From an uncultured bacterium (GTDB lineage: Bacteria > Spirochaetota > UBA4802 > UB4802), in the NCBI GenBank assembly GCA_937920495.1, contig CALEUQ010000084.1, positions 1 to 36,613 on the forward strand: a stretch of 36,613 nucleotides of DNA. The letters are read 5' to 3'. The notes below the pieces were generated by a model that saw only the letters and a list, made by a program, of their open reading frames with translations, ran no database searches and had not been told where the DNA came from. A program made the position numbers and the translations under genes. Positions 16,983 to 25,375 of the stretch are shown here, in pieces. The first letter of the stretch is position 1. Every line of letters begins with the position of its first letter.

Positions 16983-17384
16983 TCATGTATACTTTTTGAT
17001 TTTATCCAGCAATTCATCTATACGTACAGGTTTTGTTAAAAAGTCATTAATCCCCGGCAAAAATGACTGTTCCTCATTAAGTGAAAACCGTGAATTGGTT
17101 ACCTGATTAATTGCTGTCAGCATGATAATGGGGACATTTTTAACATCCCTGTATTTTGAATCATCCCTGTTGCTACGTATCTGATATGATATTTCAAAGC
17201 CTGCAGTATCAGTCTCCATCATAACGTCTAAAATGATAAGATCAGGATGATACGATAGTAACTTTTTCAAGCCCTCAGATCCACTATAAGCAACTTCCAC
17301 TTCATATCCATTCATACTCAATGCCTGTTTCAAGCTTTCAACTAAGTCTTTATCGTCATCAACTAATAATATTTTTTTTGCCAT
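16983..17384 (-). CDS. Receiver-only response regulator, last gene of the hydrogenase operon
   Basis: 133 residues from the ATG at 17384, with GGAG nine bases upstream; an earlier ATG at 17399 lacks a site. It is a single receiver domain with acidic D9-D11, phosphoacceptor D53 (LIILDVMM), Thr/Ser in IIMLTA and the Lys of FLTKP. Between the phosphoacceptor and the Lys it carries extra loops: DTAGFEISYQIRSNRDDSKY and NQVTNSRFSLNEEQSFLPG. I recall similar long-loop receivers near hydrogenase genes in other anaerobes, but cannot verify this here. It is 26 bases from the small-subunit gene, upstream of the operon terminator, so it is co-transcribed. No cognate kinase is in the operon. Confidence 0.88.
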   Translation of the reverse strand: MAKKILLVDDDKDLVESLKQALSMNGYEVEVAYSGSEGLKKLLSYHPDLIILDVMMETDTAGFEISYQIRSNRDDSKYRDVKNVPIIMLTAINQVTNSRFSLNEEQSFLPGINDFLTKPVRIDELLDKIKKYT

Positions 17385-17409
17385 TGTAATATACTCCATC
17401 TAACAAATT

Positions 17410-17940
17410 TTAATCATAGAGTAATTGATAAATTACATTTCTTTCTTCCCATGCCTTTGTACGCTGATAGATATCTATTGGGAATTCAATCTGCTTCAAT
17501 TCAATAGGAGCAGCCTTTTTATCTACAAGCCCTAATGCTAACGCAACACCATAAATAATTGCCTCTGGTCTTGGAGGACAACCGGGGATAAAATAGTTCA
17601 CCGGGATTGCTTTGTCAGCTCCACCTGTTACATTGTAGGTATCAAACCAGCAACCGCCACCTGTTGCACATGATCCTATTCCAAATACAAGTTTTGGCGA
17701 TGGCATTGCATCGTATGCTTTTTTCACCAGAGGGAATGTTGGCCTGGTAACAGCACCGGAAACAAGCATTACATCAGCATGTCTGGGGGATGCAACAAGC
17801 TTAATGCCAAACCGTTCCACATCATAATATGGAGTTAATACATTTAATATTTCAATATCGCATCCGTTGCATGCACCGGAATTGCAGTGGTACACCCATA
17901 ATGATTTTGGAAATGCCTTCTTTGCTAATTTACCCAACAT
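17410..17940 (-). CDS. hycG: Group 4 [NiFe]-hydrogenase small subunit (HycG/HyfI, NuoB-like)
   Basis: 176 residues. It carries the proximal [4Fe-4S] cysteines of the complex I/hydrogenase small subunit: C24 and C27 (GACNGCDIE), C91 (GIGSCATGGG) and C121 (IPGCPPRPEA). It lacks the twin-arginine signal and long C-terminal domain of uptake hydrogenase small subunits, as expected for the cytoplasmic-facing group 4 enzymes. It relays electrons between the ferredoxin-like subunit and the NiFe site. AGGAG precedes the ATG, and the upstream gene stops two bases before it. The symbol follows formate hydrogenlyase naming; hyfI or echC would serve equally. Confidence 0.9.
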   Translation of the reverse strand: MLGKLAKKAFPKSLWVYHCNSGACNGCDIEILNVLTPYYDVERFGIKLVASPRHADVMLVSGAVTRPTFPLVKKAYDAMPSPKLVFGIGSCATGGGCWFDTYNVTGGADKAIPVNYFIPGCPPRPEAIIYGVALALGLVDKKAAPIELKQIEFPIDIYQRTKAWEERNVIYQLLYD

Positions 17941-17942
17941 GG

Positions 17943-18488
17943 CTATTCTCCTATCTTTTCAGGCCTTTTATAGGTCCTGGTTTTTTCATATAGTTCTTTA
18001 TCAAATGTCTGCGTAGAAACAGGAATGACGGCTCTCATCTCCAGATTATCATACCGGTATCCTAGATATGTCAGTTTATCAATTGCATTTTTTATTTCAT
18101 GATCAAAGCACCTGCCACAGCGCTGGCATGTTAACATGAAAAGCTCCATTGTTTCATTAATATCACGTTTATCATCTGTTGCCAGTTCATACTGAGATGT
18201 CATAGTTATTGCTTTTTCAGGGCACAGGTCCGCGCAGCGTCCGCAATAGGTGCAGCGTGAACCATCATACATCATTACCCTCAGTTCATTGCACAGATCG
18301 CGCACAAGTATCGTACGGGCAGGACAGTGATTGGCACACCCGCCGCATCCTATACATTTATGATGATCCCAGTATGGCTGGCCTCTGTAATTTTCCGGCA
18401 CAGGCCGCGGTTCAAATGGATAGGGCAATGTTACCGTACCGGGCTTTGTAACCACAAATAGCTGTTTTATTTTACTTGTAAGCCACAC
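17943..18488 (-). CDS. hycF: Ferredoxin-like hydrogenase subunit with two [4Fe-4S] clusters (HycF/HyfH, NuoI-like)
   Basis: 181 residues. Two classic motifs are present: C45-x2-C48-x2-C51-x3-C55 followed by Pro, and C79-x2-C82-x2-C85-x3-C89 followed by Pro. These match the NuoI/HycF subunit that passes electrons to the small subunit. A third group, C121-x2-C124-x2-C127 (LTCQRCGRCFDH), lacks a fourth cysteine nearby and may bind a metal or an incomplete cluster; many HycF/HyfH proteins have a similar region. The N-terminus (KPGTVTLPYPFEPRPVPENYRG) is the usual membrane-arm docking stretch. It lies 24 bases after the HycD-like gene. Confidence 0.9.
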   Translation of the reverse strand: MWLTSKIKQLFVVTKPGTVTLPYPFEPRPVPENYRGQPYWDHHKCIGCGGCANHCPARTILVRDLCNELRVMMYDGSRCTYCGRCADLCPEKAITMTSQYELATDDKRDINETMELFMLTCQRCGRCFDHEIKNAIDKLTYLGYRYDNLEMRAVIPVSTQTFDKELYEKTRTYKRPEKIGE

Positions 18489-18512
18489 GATCGTTCTCCT
18501 TACTCATAAGAT

Positions 18513-19412
18513 TTAAAATCCATATACACTCAACGCAATGGTACACAATGATATAACAATTAACACTGCATAGTATTTCACTGCCTGGTCAATACGCAAA
18601 CGCGGGTTGGTGGATCCCAATAATGCAATCAGCACAAAAACAAAAGCAACTGCTACAAGCTGCACTATAAGGTCAGCTACAAATATACCCGTGTGCAAGA
18701 AAGGCATAAATACTGTCACAAAAAGCACCGCATAGAACATCTGCTTTAACATCATTGAATATTTAAACAACGCATAGTTAGGGCCACTGTACTCAATAAA
18801 AGGTCCTTCTAATATTTCAACTTCAGCCTCAGAGATATCAAAAGGCTGCCTGGCAACAAATGCCTGCAACGCCATAAGATACACTACAAGCATCAATACC
18901 ACCGACCATGAATAGCCGGTAGAGAGTATACTGAACATGCTTGCATCAATAGCCAGGCTTTTCATTCTGACTGCGCCCAGTATAAAGGTCATAGCCAGTA
19001 TTGGTTCCACCATAATCATGGTTATCATCTCACGACTTGCACCAATCATTGCATAGGCATTCTTGCTTGATAACGCACCTAATAGTATTGATATACCGGC
19101 TAACGTCAGCAAATATACGATAGTAATTACATCAGCATACTGTGTTAAATAATTTGCCTTAAAGCCTATAGGAACTATCGTCACCACTGCAGTCACTGCT
19201 GCAAAAGCTATCATTGGTGCCAGCTTAAATGCCCAGTTATCGCTTACCAGATTATCCTTACCCAGAAGTTTAAGCAAATCCAGATACGGCTGATAGATAG
19301 GTGGACCCTGCCGTGACTGCACTTTTGCAGTCAGCTTTCGTATTATTCCTTCATATAAAGGTGCTAAACCCAAAAACACTACAATATTAAGTACTATTAA
19401 AAGAATATCCAT
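18513..19412 (-). CDS. hycD: Hydrogenase membrane subunit (HycD/HyfC, NuoH-like)
   Basis: 299 residues, about eight transmembrane helices. The signature of this subunit is present: PLYEGIIRKLTAKVQSRQGPP near the N-terminus, then QPYLDLLKLLGK, and the central ARQPFDISEAEVEILEGPFIEYSG, whose acidic residues line the proton path at the junction of the hydrogenase and membrane arms. Length matches HycD and HyfC (about 305-320). It would link NiFe turnover to the antiporter-like subunit. It starts 12 bases after the stop of the large-subunit gene. Confidence 0.92.
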   Translation of the reverse strand: MDILLIVLNIVVFLGLAPLYEGIIRKLTAKVQSRQGPPIYQPYLDLLKLLGKDNLVSDNWAFKLAPMIAFAAVTAVVTIVPIGFKANYLTQYADVITIVYLLTLAGISILLGALSSKNAYAMIGASREMITMIMVEPILAMTFILGAVRMKSLAIDASMFSILSTGYSWSVVLMLVVYLMALQAFVARQPFDISEAEVEILEGPFIEYSGPNYALFKYSMMLKQMFYAVLFVTVFMPFLHTGIFVADLIVQLVAVAFVFVLIALLGSTNPRLRIDQAVKYYAVLIVISLCTIALSVYGF

Positions 19413-19424
19413 ATACCACCTGCC

Positions 19425-21098
19425 TTATACTTTTTTGCTTCGTGACAGACTTTCAAGCTCATCACTTTTAAGTATAGTTTGTCTGCCAGTCTTCAGATCA
19501 ACCAGTGCCATTCTGTCAGTACATGAGAAACACGGATCTATACTGCCAATGATTATTGGCGCATCTGCTAACTGATTATTCAGTAACATCAGTGGTACGC
19601 CCTGTAAGTTGGGATACGTGGGGGCACGGACTCTCCAGCGGTCCGCCCTATTCTCCTCACCTGTAATAAGGTAGTGTACTACCTCACCGCGTGGTGCTTC
19701 AACTGCGCTTATTGAATGAATCAGTGGTTTTATGGGCTCATCAAATTCATATAACAATGGTTCATCAACAGGCATGTCGCGTAAAACCTGCCTGATAATT
19801 TTTATGGATTCAAACGTTTCCAATATACGCACCAGAACAGTACCCCACACATCACAGGTATCAACAACGGGGACATCAAACTGAAGGGCATCATACGCTG
19901 CATACGGATGGTCACGCCGTGTATCGATATCAACTCCCCTTGCACGTGCAACAGGGCCAACCAGGCTCCATTTTATTGTATCTTCTTTTGAAATATATCC
20001 CACACCTTTTGTTCTTCGGTGGATGGCAGTATCACCAACTATTGCATTCTTAATTGCGATGAGCTCTTTTTCCACCTTATCCATAACATTTACAATATCT
20101 TCTTTGAATGGCAAAATATCGCGGCGTACGCCTCCAATGATTATCATGCCATACGTTTTTCGGTTGCCAGTAATCTTTTCTGCAAGCCACATTACCGGTT
20201 CACGCACACGCCATGAGTGCATAAACACCGTATCAAACCCAATAAGGTGGCCTGCAACACCCAGCCACAACAGGTGAGAATGGACCCTTTCAAGCTCCAG
20301 CATAAATGTACGGATATACTCTGCCTTACGGGAGATCTTTATTCCTGCAGCAAGTTCAACAGATTGTGAATATGATGTAGCATGAACAGATCCGCAAATA
20401 CCGCAAATACGCTCTGCTATAAACGGCACTTCATTATAGGTTACCTGCGTGGTGCATAATTTCTCGATACCACGGTGTGTCATAAAACCACGGTAATCAC
20501 ATCCTTTTATTGTTTCACCATCAACATATACCGCAAAATGTGCTGGTTCATGTAATGTTGGATGGAATGGACCAATAGGAACAGTGGTACATCCTTCAGG
20601 TGCTTCATCTAATCTGTATGCAACATCTTCAGCTGCGGGAGGCATCAAATTCCATGGCACCTCTTTACGAAGAGGATAAATACCTTGTGGCCAGTCATCG
20701 GCAAGTATGAGCCTTTTTGGCTTTGGATGCCCTTCAAACTGCATCCCCAGTAAATCCATATATTCACGTTCTGACCACCCTGCATTGGGAATATCAGGTG
20801 TGATGGAATCAAGTACTGGTTTGTCAGCAGGCACTTTTGTCCTTACACAGCAGAAGATATTATCCTTATCAAAACTGAAGGTATGTACTAATCCCAGTGT
20901 ATTATCACGTGCTATATTATCATATCCTATACTTACCATATAACGGGCACCCATTGCAATTACTGCATTGCATACATCCCGTATAATTTTTTTATCCACA
21001 TCAACAAACAACCGTGTTTCAAGTGAAGTTTCAAAGCCTTTTACAGCGCTTTTAAACTTTTCCTTTAAATCTTTTTTAACTTGGTCTATCGATGGCAT
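19425..21098 (-). CDS. hycE: Group 4 [NiFe]-hydrogenase large subunit, NuoC-NuoD fusion (HycE/HyfG-like)
   Basis: 557 residues. The N-terminal NuoC-like domain (about 1-150, ending GIYPLRKEVPW) is fused to the NuoD-like catalytic domain, as in HycE and HyfG. All four nickel-ligand cysteines remain: C232 and C235 in RICGICGSVH, C523 and C526 in DPCFSCTDR. This separates it from complex I and from ligand-less Ehr-type relatives. After R529 a 28-residue tail follows (MALVDLKTGRQTILKSDE...), the same layout as HycE, which is cleaved after the equivalent Arg by HycI. A HycI-like protease is encoded in this operon. It is the H2-forming or H2-oxidising subunit. Confidence 0.95.
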   Translation of the reverse strand: MPSIDQVKKDLKEKFKSAVKGFETSLETRLFVDVDKKIIRDVCNAVIAMGARYMVSIGYDNIARDNTLGLVHTFSFDKDNIFCCVRTKVPADKPVLDSITPDIPNAGWSEREYMDLLGMQFEGHPKPKRLILADDWPQGIYPLRKEVPWNLMPPAAEDVAYRLDEAPEGCTTVPIGPFHPTLHEPAHFAVYVDGETIKGCDYRGFMTHRGIEKLCTTQVTYNEVPFIAERICGICGSVHATSYSQSVELAAGIKISRKAEYIRTFMLELERVHSHLLWLGVAGHLIGFDTVFMHSWRVREPVMWLAEKITGNRKTYGMIIIGGVRRDILPFKEDIVNVMDKVEKELIAIKNAIVGDTAIHRRTKGVGYISKEDTIKWSLVGPVARARGVDIDTRRDHPYAAYDALQFDVPVVDTCDVWGTVLVRILETFESIKIIRQVLRDMPVDEPLLYEFDEPIKPLIHSISAVEAPRGEVVHYLITGEENRADRWRVRAPTYPNLQGVPLMLLNNQLADAPIIIGSIDPCFSCTDRMALVDLKTGRQTILKSDELESLSRSKKV

Positions 21099-21126
21099 AT
21101 CCTACCTCTTATTCGTAAATGTTTAA

Positions 21127-22989
21127 TTATTTCACATTACCACCTGTCCACCACAACATGGACTTCAACGCTGCAAACATATGTCTGTCCTTATATCTGT
21201 TATTGTTATTAAGGTCCTGATATCCACACAACCATGTTGGCATAACCTTTTCCTCTGAGCCTGCACTCTTTTTTACTATATATGCAACCGTAAATCCAAT
21301 GATCACAATTATTATCACAACAAGTGGTACGGCAATAGCATTGGCATACTGCATACCCGGCACATTGATGGTAACCCCCATAGCGGAAGTAAAAACAGAA
21401 TTGTGTGCCGATAGTTCATTGAATGAAGCCTGCACTATGGAACCAGTTGAAGACTTGAAAATATTCATTATTGTTTCATAGTATATGAAAGGTACTATCC
21501 CCTGAACTATGCAAAGCACTGCCAGAATGACCTTGGGCACAAGCATCTTCCATGAAACTTCCTGTGGTGTATGTGCAACATTCCACTGGACACCTGTTGA
21601 TGCAAATGACATCCCAAAAAATTTAACATAGCATGCAAGCGTGAGAGCACTGGTAAACAGAGCTATGATACCAAAAAGGGCAAGGAAGTACACCTGGCTT
21701 CCACCTAACAGTGTTGCTGAAATTATTGTCCACTTGCTTGCAAACCCACTAAAAGGAGGAACACCTGCTATAGAAAGTGAAGCGATGCCTGCTATGAGAG
21801 CACTGAGCGGCATAAATGTAATCAAACCACCTAATTTATTGAGGTCCTTGGTGCCTGTCTCATATAGTATACTGCCTGCCGTGAGGAAGAGCAGCCCCTT
21901 AAAGATTGCATGGTTCAACACATGATAGAGTATCCCGATGATGGCCACAAACGACAGCATCTGTACAAAGATATTACTGCTGTGGTACATGTACAGGCCA
22001 GCTCCAATAGCCAGAACAATGTACCCTATCTGGCCAATGGAGCTGTACGCAAGCAGACGTTTGGCATCGCTCTGCTTTAAGGATTGGGAGGTGCCAATAA
22101 ACAACGTCACTACGCCAAATGTGGCAATTATACTTCCCCACACAAGAGGATTAACAGTATGACCTTCATGAGGGATCATCCAGAAAAATGTTCGCACTAT
22201 ACCATAAATACCGGTTTTAATCATGACACCACTTAAAAGTGCACTTACAGGAGATGGAGCAATGGAGTGGGCATCAGGTAACCACAACTGGCCAAACGGG
22301 AATACACCGGCTTTAAAGCTAAAACCCAAAAGTAACAACGCATATACAAGTACAGGGATCATCCCACCAGTTGCACCAAGTTTCTGAGTTAATGTATGTA
22401 CCGAATCACCCATACTGGAGCCATCAATAAGGTATGCACCTACAATTATAAACACCCACGCAAGTTCCATAAGGATTAAGTACTTATTTGCATTACGCAC
22501 ATTCTGCTTTTCTTTATATTCAAATCGTATCAAAAAATATGATGCAATTGTCATTAGCTGCCATGCTACAGTAAATCCAATACTCAAATCGTCAACCGTT
22601 ACTATCCCAATCATCCCCAGTATAAAGAGCGGAAAGTTTATATAGTATGGCCGTAATGAATAGTCCTTATAATGTTCCATATAATCTATAGAGTACAGTG
22701 CGCTCATCACTGCCATAAATGAAATAATGGCAATGAAGAACCCTGAAAACGCATCTATCAAAAAATATACCGGTTGTGCACCAAAATAGATGGCCTTTGT
22801 TTCTGCTCCACTCTGCACAAAGATTGCCACATAGGCTACATACAGTAGTATCCCTGCTGCAATTGCTACTGCAATGGTGTTTAACCAGCCTGCCAGTTTT
22901 CTTTTTGAAGCTACTATCGGCACAACTATACTTGTACCAAGCAATATAGCAAAAGCCTGTAATAACATTCCATAAAGATCAATGTTCAT
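21127..22989 (-). CDS. hycC: Antiporter-like hydrogenase membrane subunit (HycC/HyfB, NuoL/Mrp-like)
   Basis: 620 residues with 14 or more hydrophobic helices. The core of the NuoL/M/N family is visible: FSFKAGVFPFGQLWLPDAHS followed by IAPSPVSALLSGVMIKTG, and LLAYSSIGQIGYIVLAIG, with the conserved channel lysines and histidine. A late GLLFLTAGSILYETGTKDL and SIAGVPPFSGFASKW segment is typical of HycC and HyfB. It is the only antiporter-like subunit in the operon, so the complex has a minimal membrane arm like E. coli hydrogenase-3. The ATG at 22989 has AAGGAG eight bases upstream; a GTG at 22995 is in frame but too close to that site. It overlaps the protease gene by 11 bases. Confidence 0.92.
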   Translation of the reverse strand: MNIDLYGMLLQAFAILLGTSIVVPIVASKRKLAGWLNTIAVAIAAGILLYVAYVAIFVQSGAETKAIYFGAQPVYFLIDAFSGFFIAIISFMAVMSALYSIDYMEHYKDYSLRPYYINFPLFILGMIGIVTVDDLSIGFTVAWQLMTIASYFLIRFEYKEKQNVRNANKYLILMELAWVFIIVGAYLIDGSSMGDSVHTLTQKLGATGGMIPVLVYALLLLGFSFKAGVFPFGQLWLPDAHSIAPSPVSALLSGVMIKTGIYGIVRTFFWMIPHEGHTVNPLVWGSIIATFGVVTLFIGTSQSLKQSDAKRLLAYSSIGQIGYIVLAIGAGLYMYHSSNIFVQMLSFVAIIGILYHVLNHAIFKGLLFLTAGSILYETGTKDLNKLGGLITFMPLSALIAGIASLSIAGVPPFSGFASKWTIISATLLGGSQVYFLALFGIIALFTSALTLACYVKFFGMSFASTGVQWNVAHTPQEVSWKMLVPKVILAVLCIVQGIVPFIYYETIMNIFKSSTGSIVQASFNELSAHNSVFTSAMGVTINVPGMQYANAIAVPLVVIIIVIIGFTVAYIVKKSAGSEEKVMPTWLCGYQDLNNNNRYKDRHMFAALKSMLWWTGGNVK

Positions 22990-23482
22990 ACACACACTCC
23001 TTCTGGTTGCTCATTATTGTGGATTGAACCATACTAACAATCGATTCTACTTTATCATGAATAATGGGCGATAGTCCCCGGCCAAAATCATTATGCTTTA
23101 TAACTATCCCCAGCATGTATACATCCTTGCCGGATGCCTCCAGTATTTTACATGACATCCGTAATGCCAATTTATGTGTTGACACATCCAATCCTGTTTC
23201 CACAAAATCAGAAAGCCTGCCAAAAACAACCGTACCTTCTTCTGCGTCCGCTTCAATAGCATCGATAATCAACACATTTTTGCAATTTGACTGGGCAATT
23301 GCAAAACAGTAGCTTTCAATGATATCCTCCACATTGAATATCACTATATGAGATTGTACTACTTTTTTTGCCAGTGCATCAACAATATATAAACCAACTG
23401 CATCGTCACATCTATAGTAATTGCCAACACCAACTATGCATGTTGTGTCTTTGAATATATTGTACATTGCCTGCAGGCTCAT
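22979..23482 (-). CDS. hycI: Hydrogenase maturation protease, HycI type
   Basis: 167 residues. The HycI/HyaD/HybD family signature is clear: IVGVGNYYRCDDAVGLYIVD (residues 16-35), LIIDAIEAD (71-79) and DVSTHKLALRMSCKIL. The nickel-sensing residues of the family correspond to D26, D74 and H103. These proteases remove the C-terminal tail of the large subunit once nickel is in place. The large subunit in this operon has just such a tail after R529. It starts with an ATGA overlap on the end of the HydG-like gene. The family's usual GDD is CDD here, a small change that leaves the acidic pair. Confidence 0.9.
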   Translation of the reverse strand: MSLQAMYNIFKDTTCIVGVGNYYRCDDAVGLYIVDALAKKVVQSHIVIFNVEDIIESYCFAIAQSNCKNVLIIDAIEADAEEGTVVFGRLSDFVETGLDVSTHKLALRMSCKILEASGKDVYMLGIVIKHNDFGRGLSPIIHDKVESIVSMVQSTIMSNQKECVYEH

Positions 23483-24312
23483 ATCTGCTCACCTAACGTT
23501 TTAATCTGCCGGTAGGTATACACAGGGCCATCAGTGCACACCAGGGTTCTCCCGATGGCACAGTGCTGACACTTTCCCACGCCGCACTTCATATGCCTCT
23601 CTAACGTTGAGATTATCATATCATCTTTAATACCGCGCTGCATGAGTTCTTTGATAACAGCGTTAAACATTACTGGTGGGCCGCATACAAATGCTACAGT
23701 ATTATCAACTGGTATTTCTACTTTATCAAATAGAGTTGTAATGATACCTACATTGCCTTTCCACTCTGGTGTGCCATTATCAACAGTAATAAACGTCTCA
23801 AAACCTTCAATCTTCTGCCATTCTTCCAGCATATACTGATACATCAGATCCTGTGGTGAACGTGACCCATACATTAGCAGTATGCGGCCAAAATCCTGAC
23901 GGTGCTGCAATACATGGACAATTGATGAGCGCAAGGGAATAAGCCCAATACCACCAGCAACGTAGATAACATTTTTTCCTTTTATTTCTTCAAATGGGAA
24001 TCCATTGCCAAAAGGCCCGCGGATGCCTACCTTGTCACCAACCTCTAAATCATGTAATGCGTTGGTTACCTTGCCTATTCGTCGCACAGTGATATGGAAC
24101 CTGTCATTTTCAGGGCTTGGTGGAAGCGATACAGCAAATTCACCAGCACCAAATACCGTGCACATAATAAACTGGCCTGATTTAAATTTGAAATTACCAT
24201 CAATCTCTTTATTATCAAACCTCAGATAAAAGGTTTTTACATCAACTATCTCATCCTTGATTTCTTCAATTGTTGCAATCTCAGGGACTGTTACTATTTT
24301 CTGTTCGCTCAT
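23479..24312 (-). CDS. FAD/NAD(P)-binding reductase subunit with C-terminal [2Fe-2S] site (HydG/AsrB-like)
   Basis: 277 residues from the ATG at 24312 (AGGTGA upstream); a GTG at 24321 is also in frame. It has a ferredoxin-NADP reductase fold: a flavin-binding beta barrel (about 10-105), then the nucleotide-binding half opening VIYVAGGIGLIPLRSSI and closing FVCGPPVMFNAVIKEL. Near the C-terminus C-GVGKCQHC-x8-C forms a PyrK/AsrB-type [2Fe-2S] set. Sulfhydrogenase gamma (HydG) and anaerobic sulfite reductase B are the nearest named relatives. With the HydB-like subunit it would connect the complex to NAD(P)H. It overlaps the protease gene by four bases. Confidence 0.88.
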   Translation of the reverse strand: MSEQKIVTVPEIATIEEIKDEIVDVKTFYLRFDNKEIDGNFKFKSGQFIMCTVFGAGEFAVSLPPSPENDRFHITVRRIGKVTNALHDLEVGDKVGIRGPFGNGFPFEEIKGKNVIYVAGGIGLIPLRSSIVHVLQHRQDFGRILLMYGSRSPQDLMYQYMLEEWQKIEGFETFITVDNGTPEWKGNVGIITTLFDKVEIPVDNTVAFVCGPPVMFNAVIKELMQRGIKDDMIISTLERHMKCGVGKCQHCAIGRTLVCTDGPVYTYRQIKTLGEQI

Positions 24313-24321
24313 AGCTATCAC

Positions 24322-25374
24322 CTATTCATGAATTTCTCTTCGGATATATGTAACAACATTTGGTAAGCCTATATCGCCAGGACATACCCATGCACAGCGT
24401 CCGCATCCTACACATCCCGGCCGCAAATATTTCTTTGACTGTGAGTATGATAGTTTACAGAAAAATCGCTTATTTCTTCTGTCTTCTATAGGCTTCCTGG
24501 GATTGTGGCCACCAGCCATCCTGGAATAGCCTTCGTATGAACATGAATCCCAGGTACGCAGGCGCACCGTATCACCCGACATGGTATTGGCATCGTTGAT
24601 ATTGAAACATGTACAGGTAGGACATACATACGAACATGCACCACACTCAATACATTGATTACCGATGTATTCCCATATTTCTTCCTTTATGAATCCTGTT
24701 GTGACCCGGTTCATCACTCGCGATACCCATGCCTTGGACTCAGTTGCGATATCATCAAACATGGTGATCGATTTTTCTACTATCTTCTGCTTTTGTTTCA
24801 GGTGCTCCTGTGTTGCAGGCGCAAACGTAAATGATTCAATAAAAGCCTTGCCTTTGGGGCTGCCAACTTCTAGCAGGTAACTATCGCCTAAATCCGTAAG
24901 ATTAAGATCATACCCTTCCTGTGCAGCAGGCCCACTGTCAGTACATACACAAAAACATTGCTTGAACGGAACCACACAGGTATTGGCAACTATGAACATG
25001 CGGCTGCGGTGATGGCGATACACCTCATCAACAAACTCCTGCCCTAAGAAAAACCTATCAATACACTGCAGACCCGTTAAATCGCAGGAACGTAAGCCAA
25101 ACAGTGCTTTTGGCGTATCATCAAACACCATTGCAATGTCCGCCTTCCTGGCATTCTTGTCATATTTATACTGCATGATTGTTTCTAAATGGGGAAACAC
25201 TACATGCTTGGGCGGATTGGCAGGTATTGGTGCATTGAGATTAACCGTATCGGAAGTTACTTTGTCAAAGAAACACTGCCCAAAATCTGCATCCAGATAT
25301 GGACCATATAACGTATACTTTTCTTCTAAGGCCTTTGCAATTTTCTTTACATCATTTTTTGTAATCAGATACAT
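24322..25374 (-). CDS. Iron-sulfur electron-transfer subunit (HydB/AsrA-like)
   Basis: 350 residues from the ATG at 25374, with AAGG about eight bases upstream; a longer frame from 25434 would overlap the previous gene by 59 bases. A first half containing LFGLRSCDLTGLQCIDRFFL and CVVPFKQCFCVC matches the HydB/AsrA (sulfhydrogenase beta) family. The second half holds two [4Fe-4S] ferredoxin motifs: CIECGACSYVCPTCTCFN and CVGCGRCAWVCPGDIGLP. It would pass electrons between the flavin subunit downstream and the molybdopterin-type subunit upstream or the hydrogenase. It is spaced by one base from the FdhF-like stop. Confidence 0.9.
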   Translation of the reverse strand: MYLITKNDVKKIAKALEEKYTLYGPYLDADFGQCFFDKVTSDTVNLNAPIPANPPKHVVFPHLETIMQYKYDKNARKADIAMVFDDTPKALFGLRSCDLTGLQCIDRFFLGQEFVDEVYRHHRSRMFIVANTCVVPFKQCFCVCTDSGPAAQEGYDLNLTDLGDSYLLEVGSPKGKAFIESFTFAPATQEHLKQKQKIVEKSITMFDDIATESKAWVSRVMNRVTTGFIKEEIWEYIGNQCIECGACSYVCPTCTCFNINDANTMSGDTVRLRTWDSCSYEGYSRMAGGHNPRKPIEDRRNKRFFCKLSYSQSKKYLRPGCVGCGRCAWVCPGDIGLPNVVTYIRREIHE

Positions 25375-25375
25375 A

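Noticed and set aside
19425-22989. Respiratory complex I (nuo) fragment
   Set aside because: The large subunit keeps the CGIC and CFSC nickel ligands and a processing tail, and most nuo subunits are missing; it is a group 4 hydrogenase.
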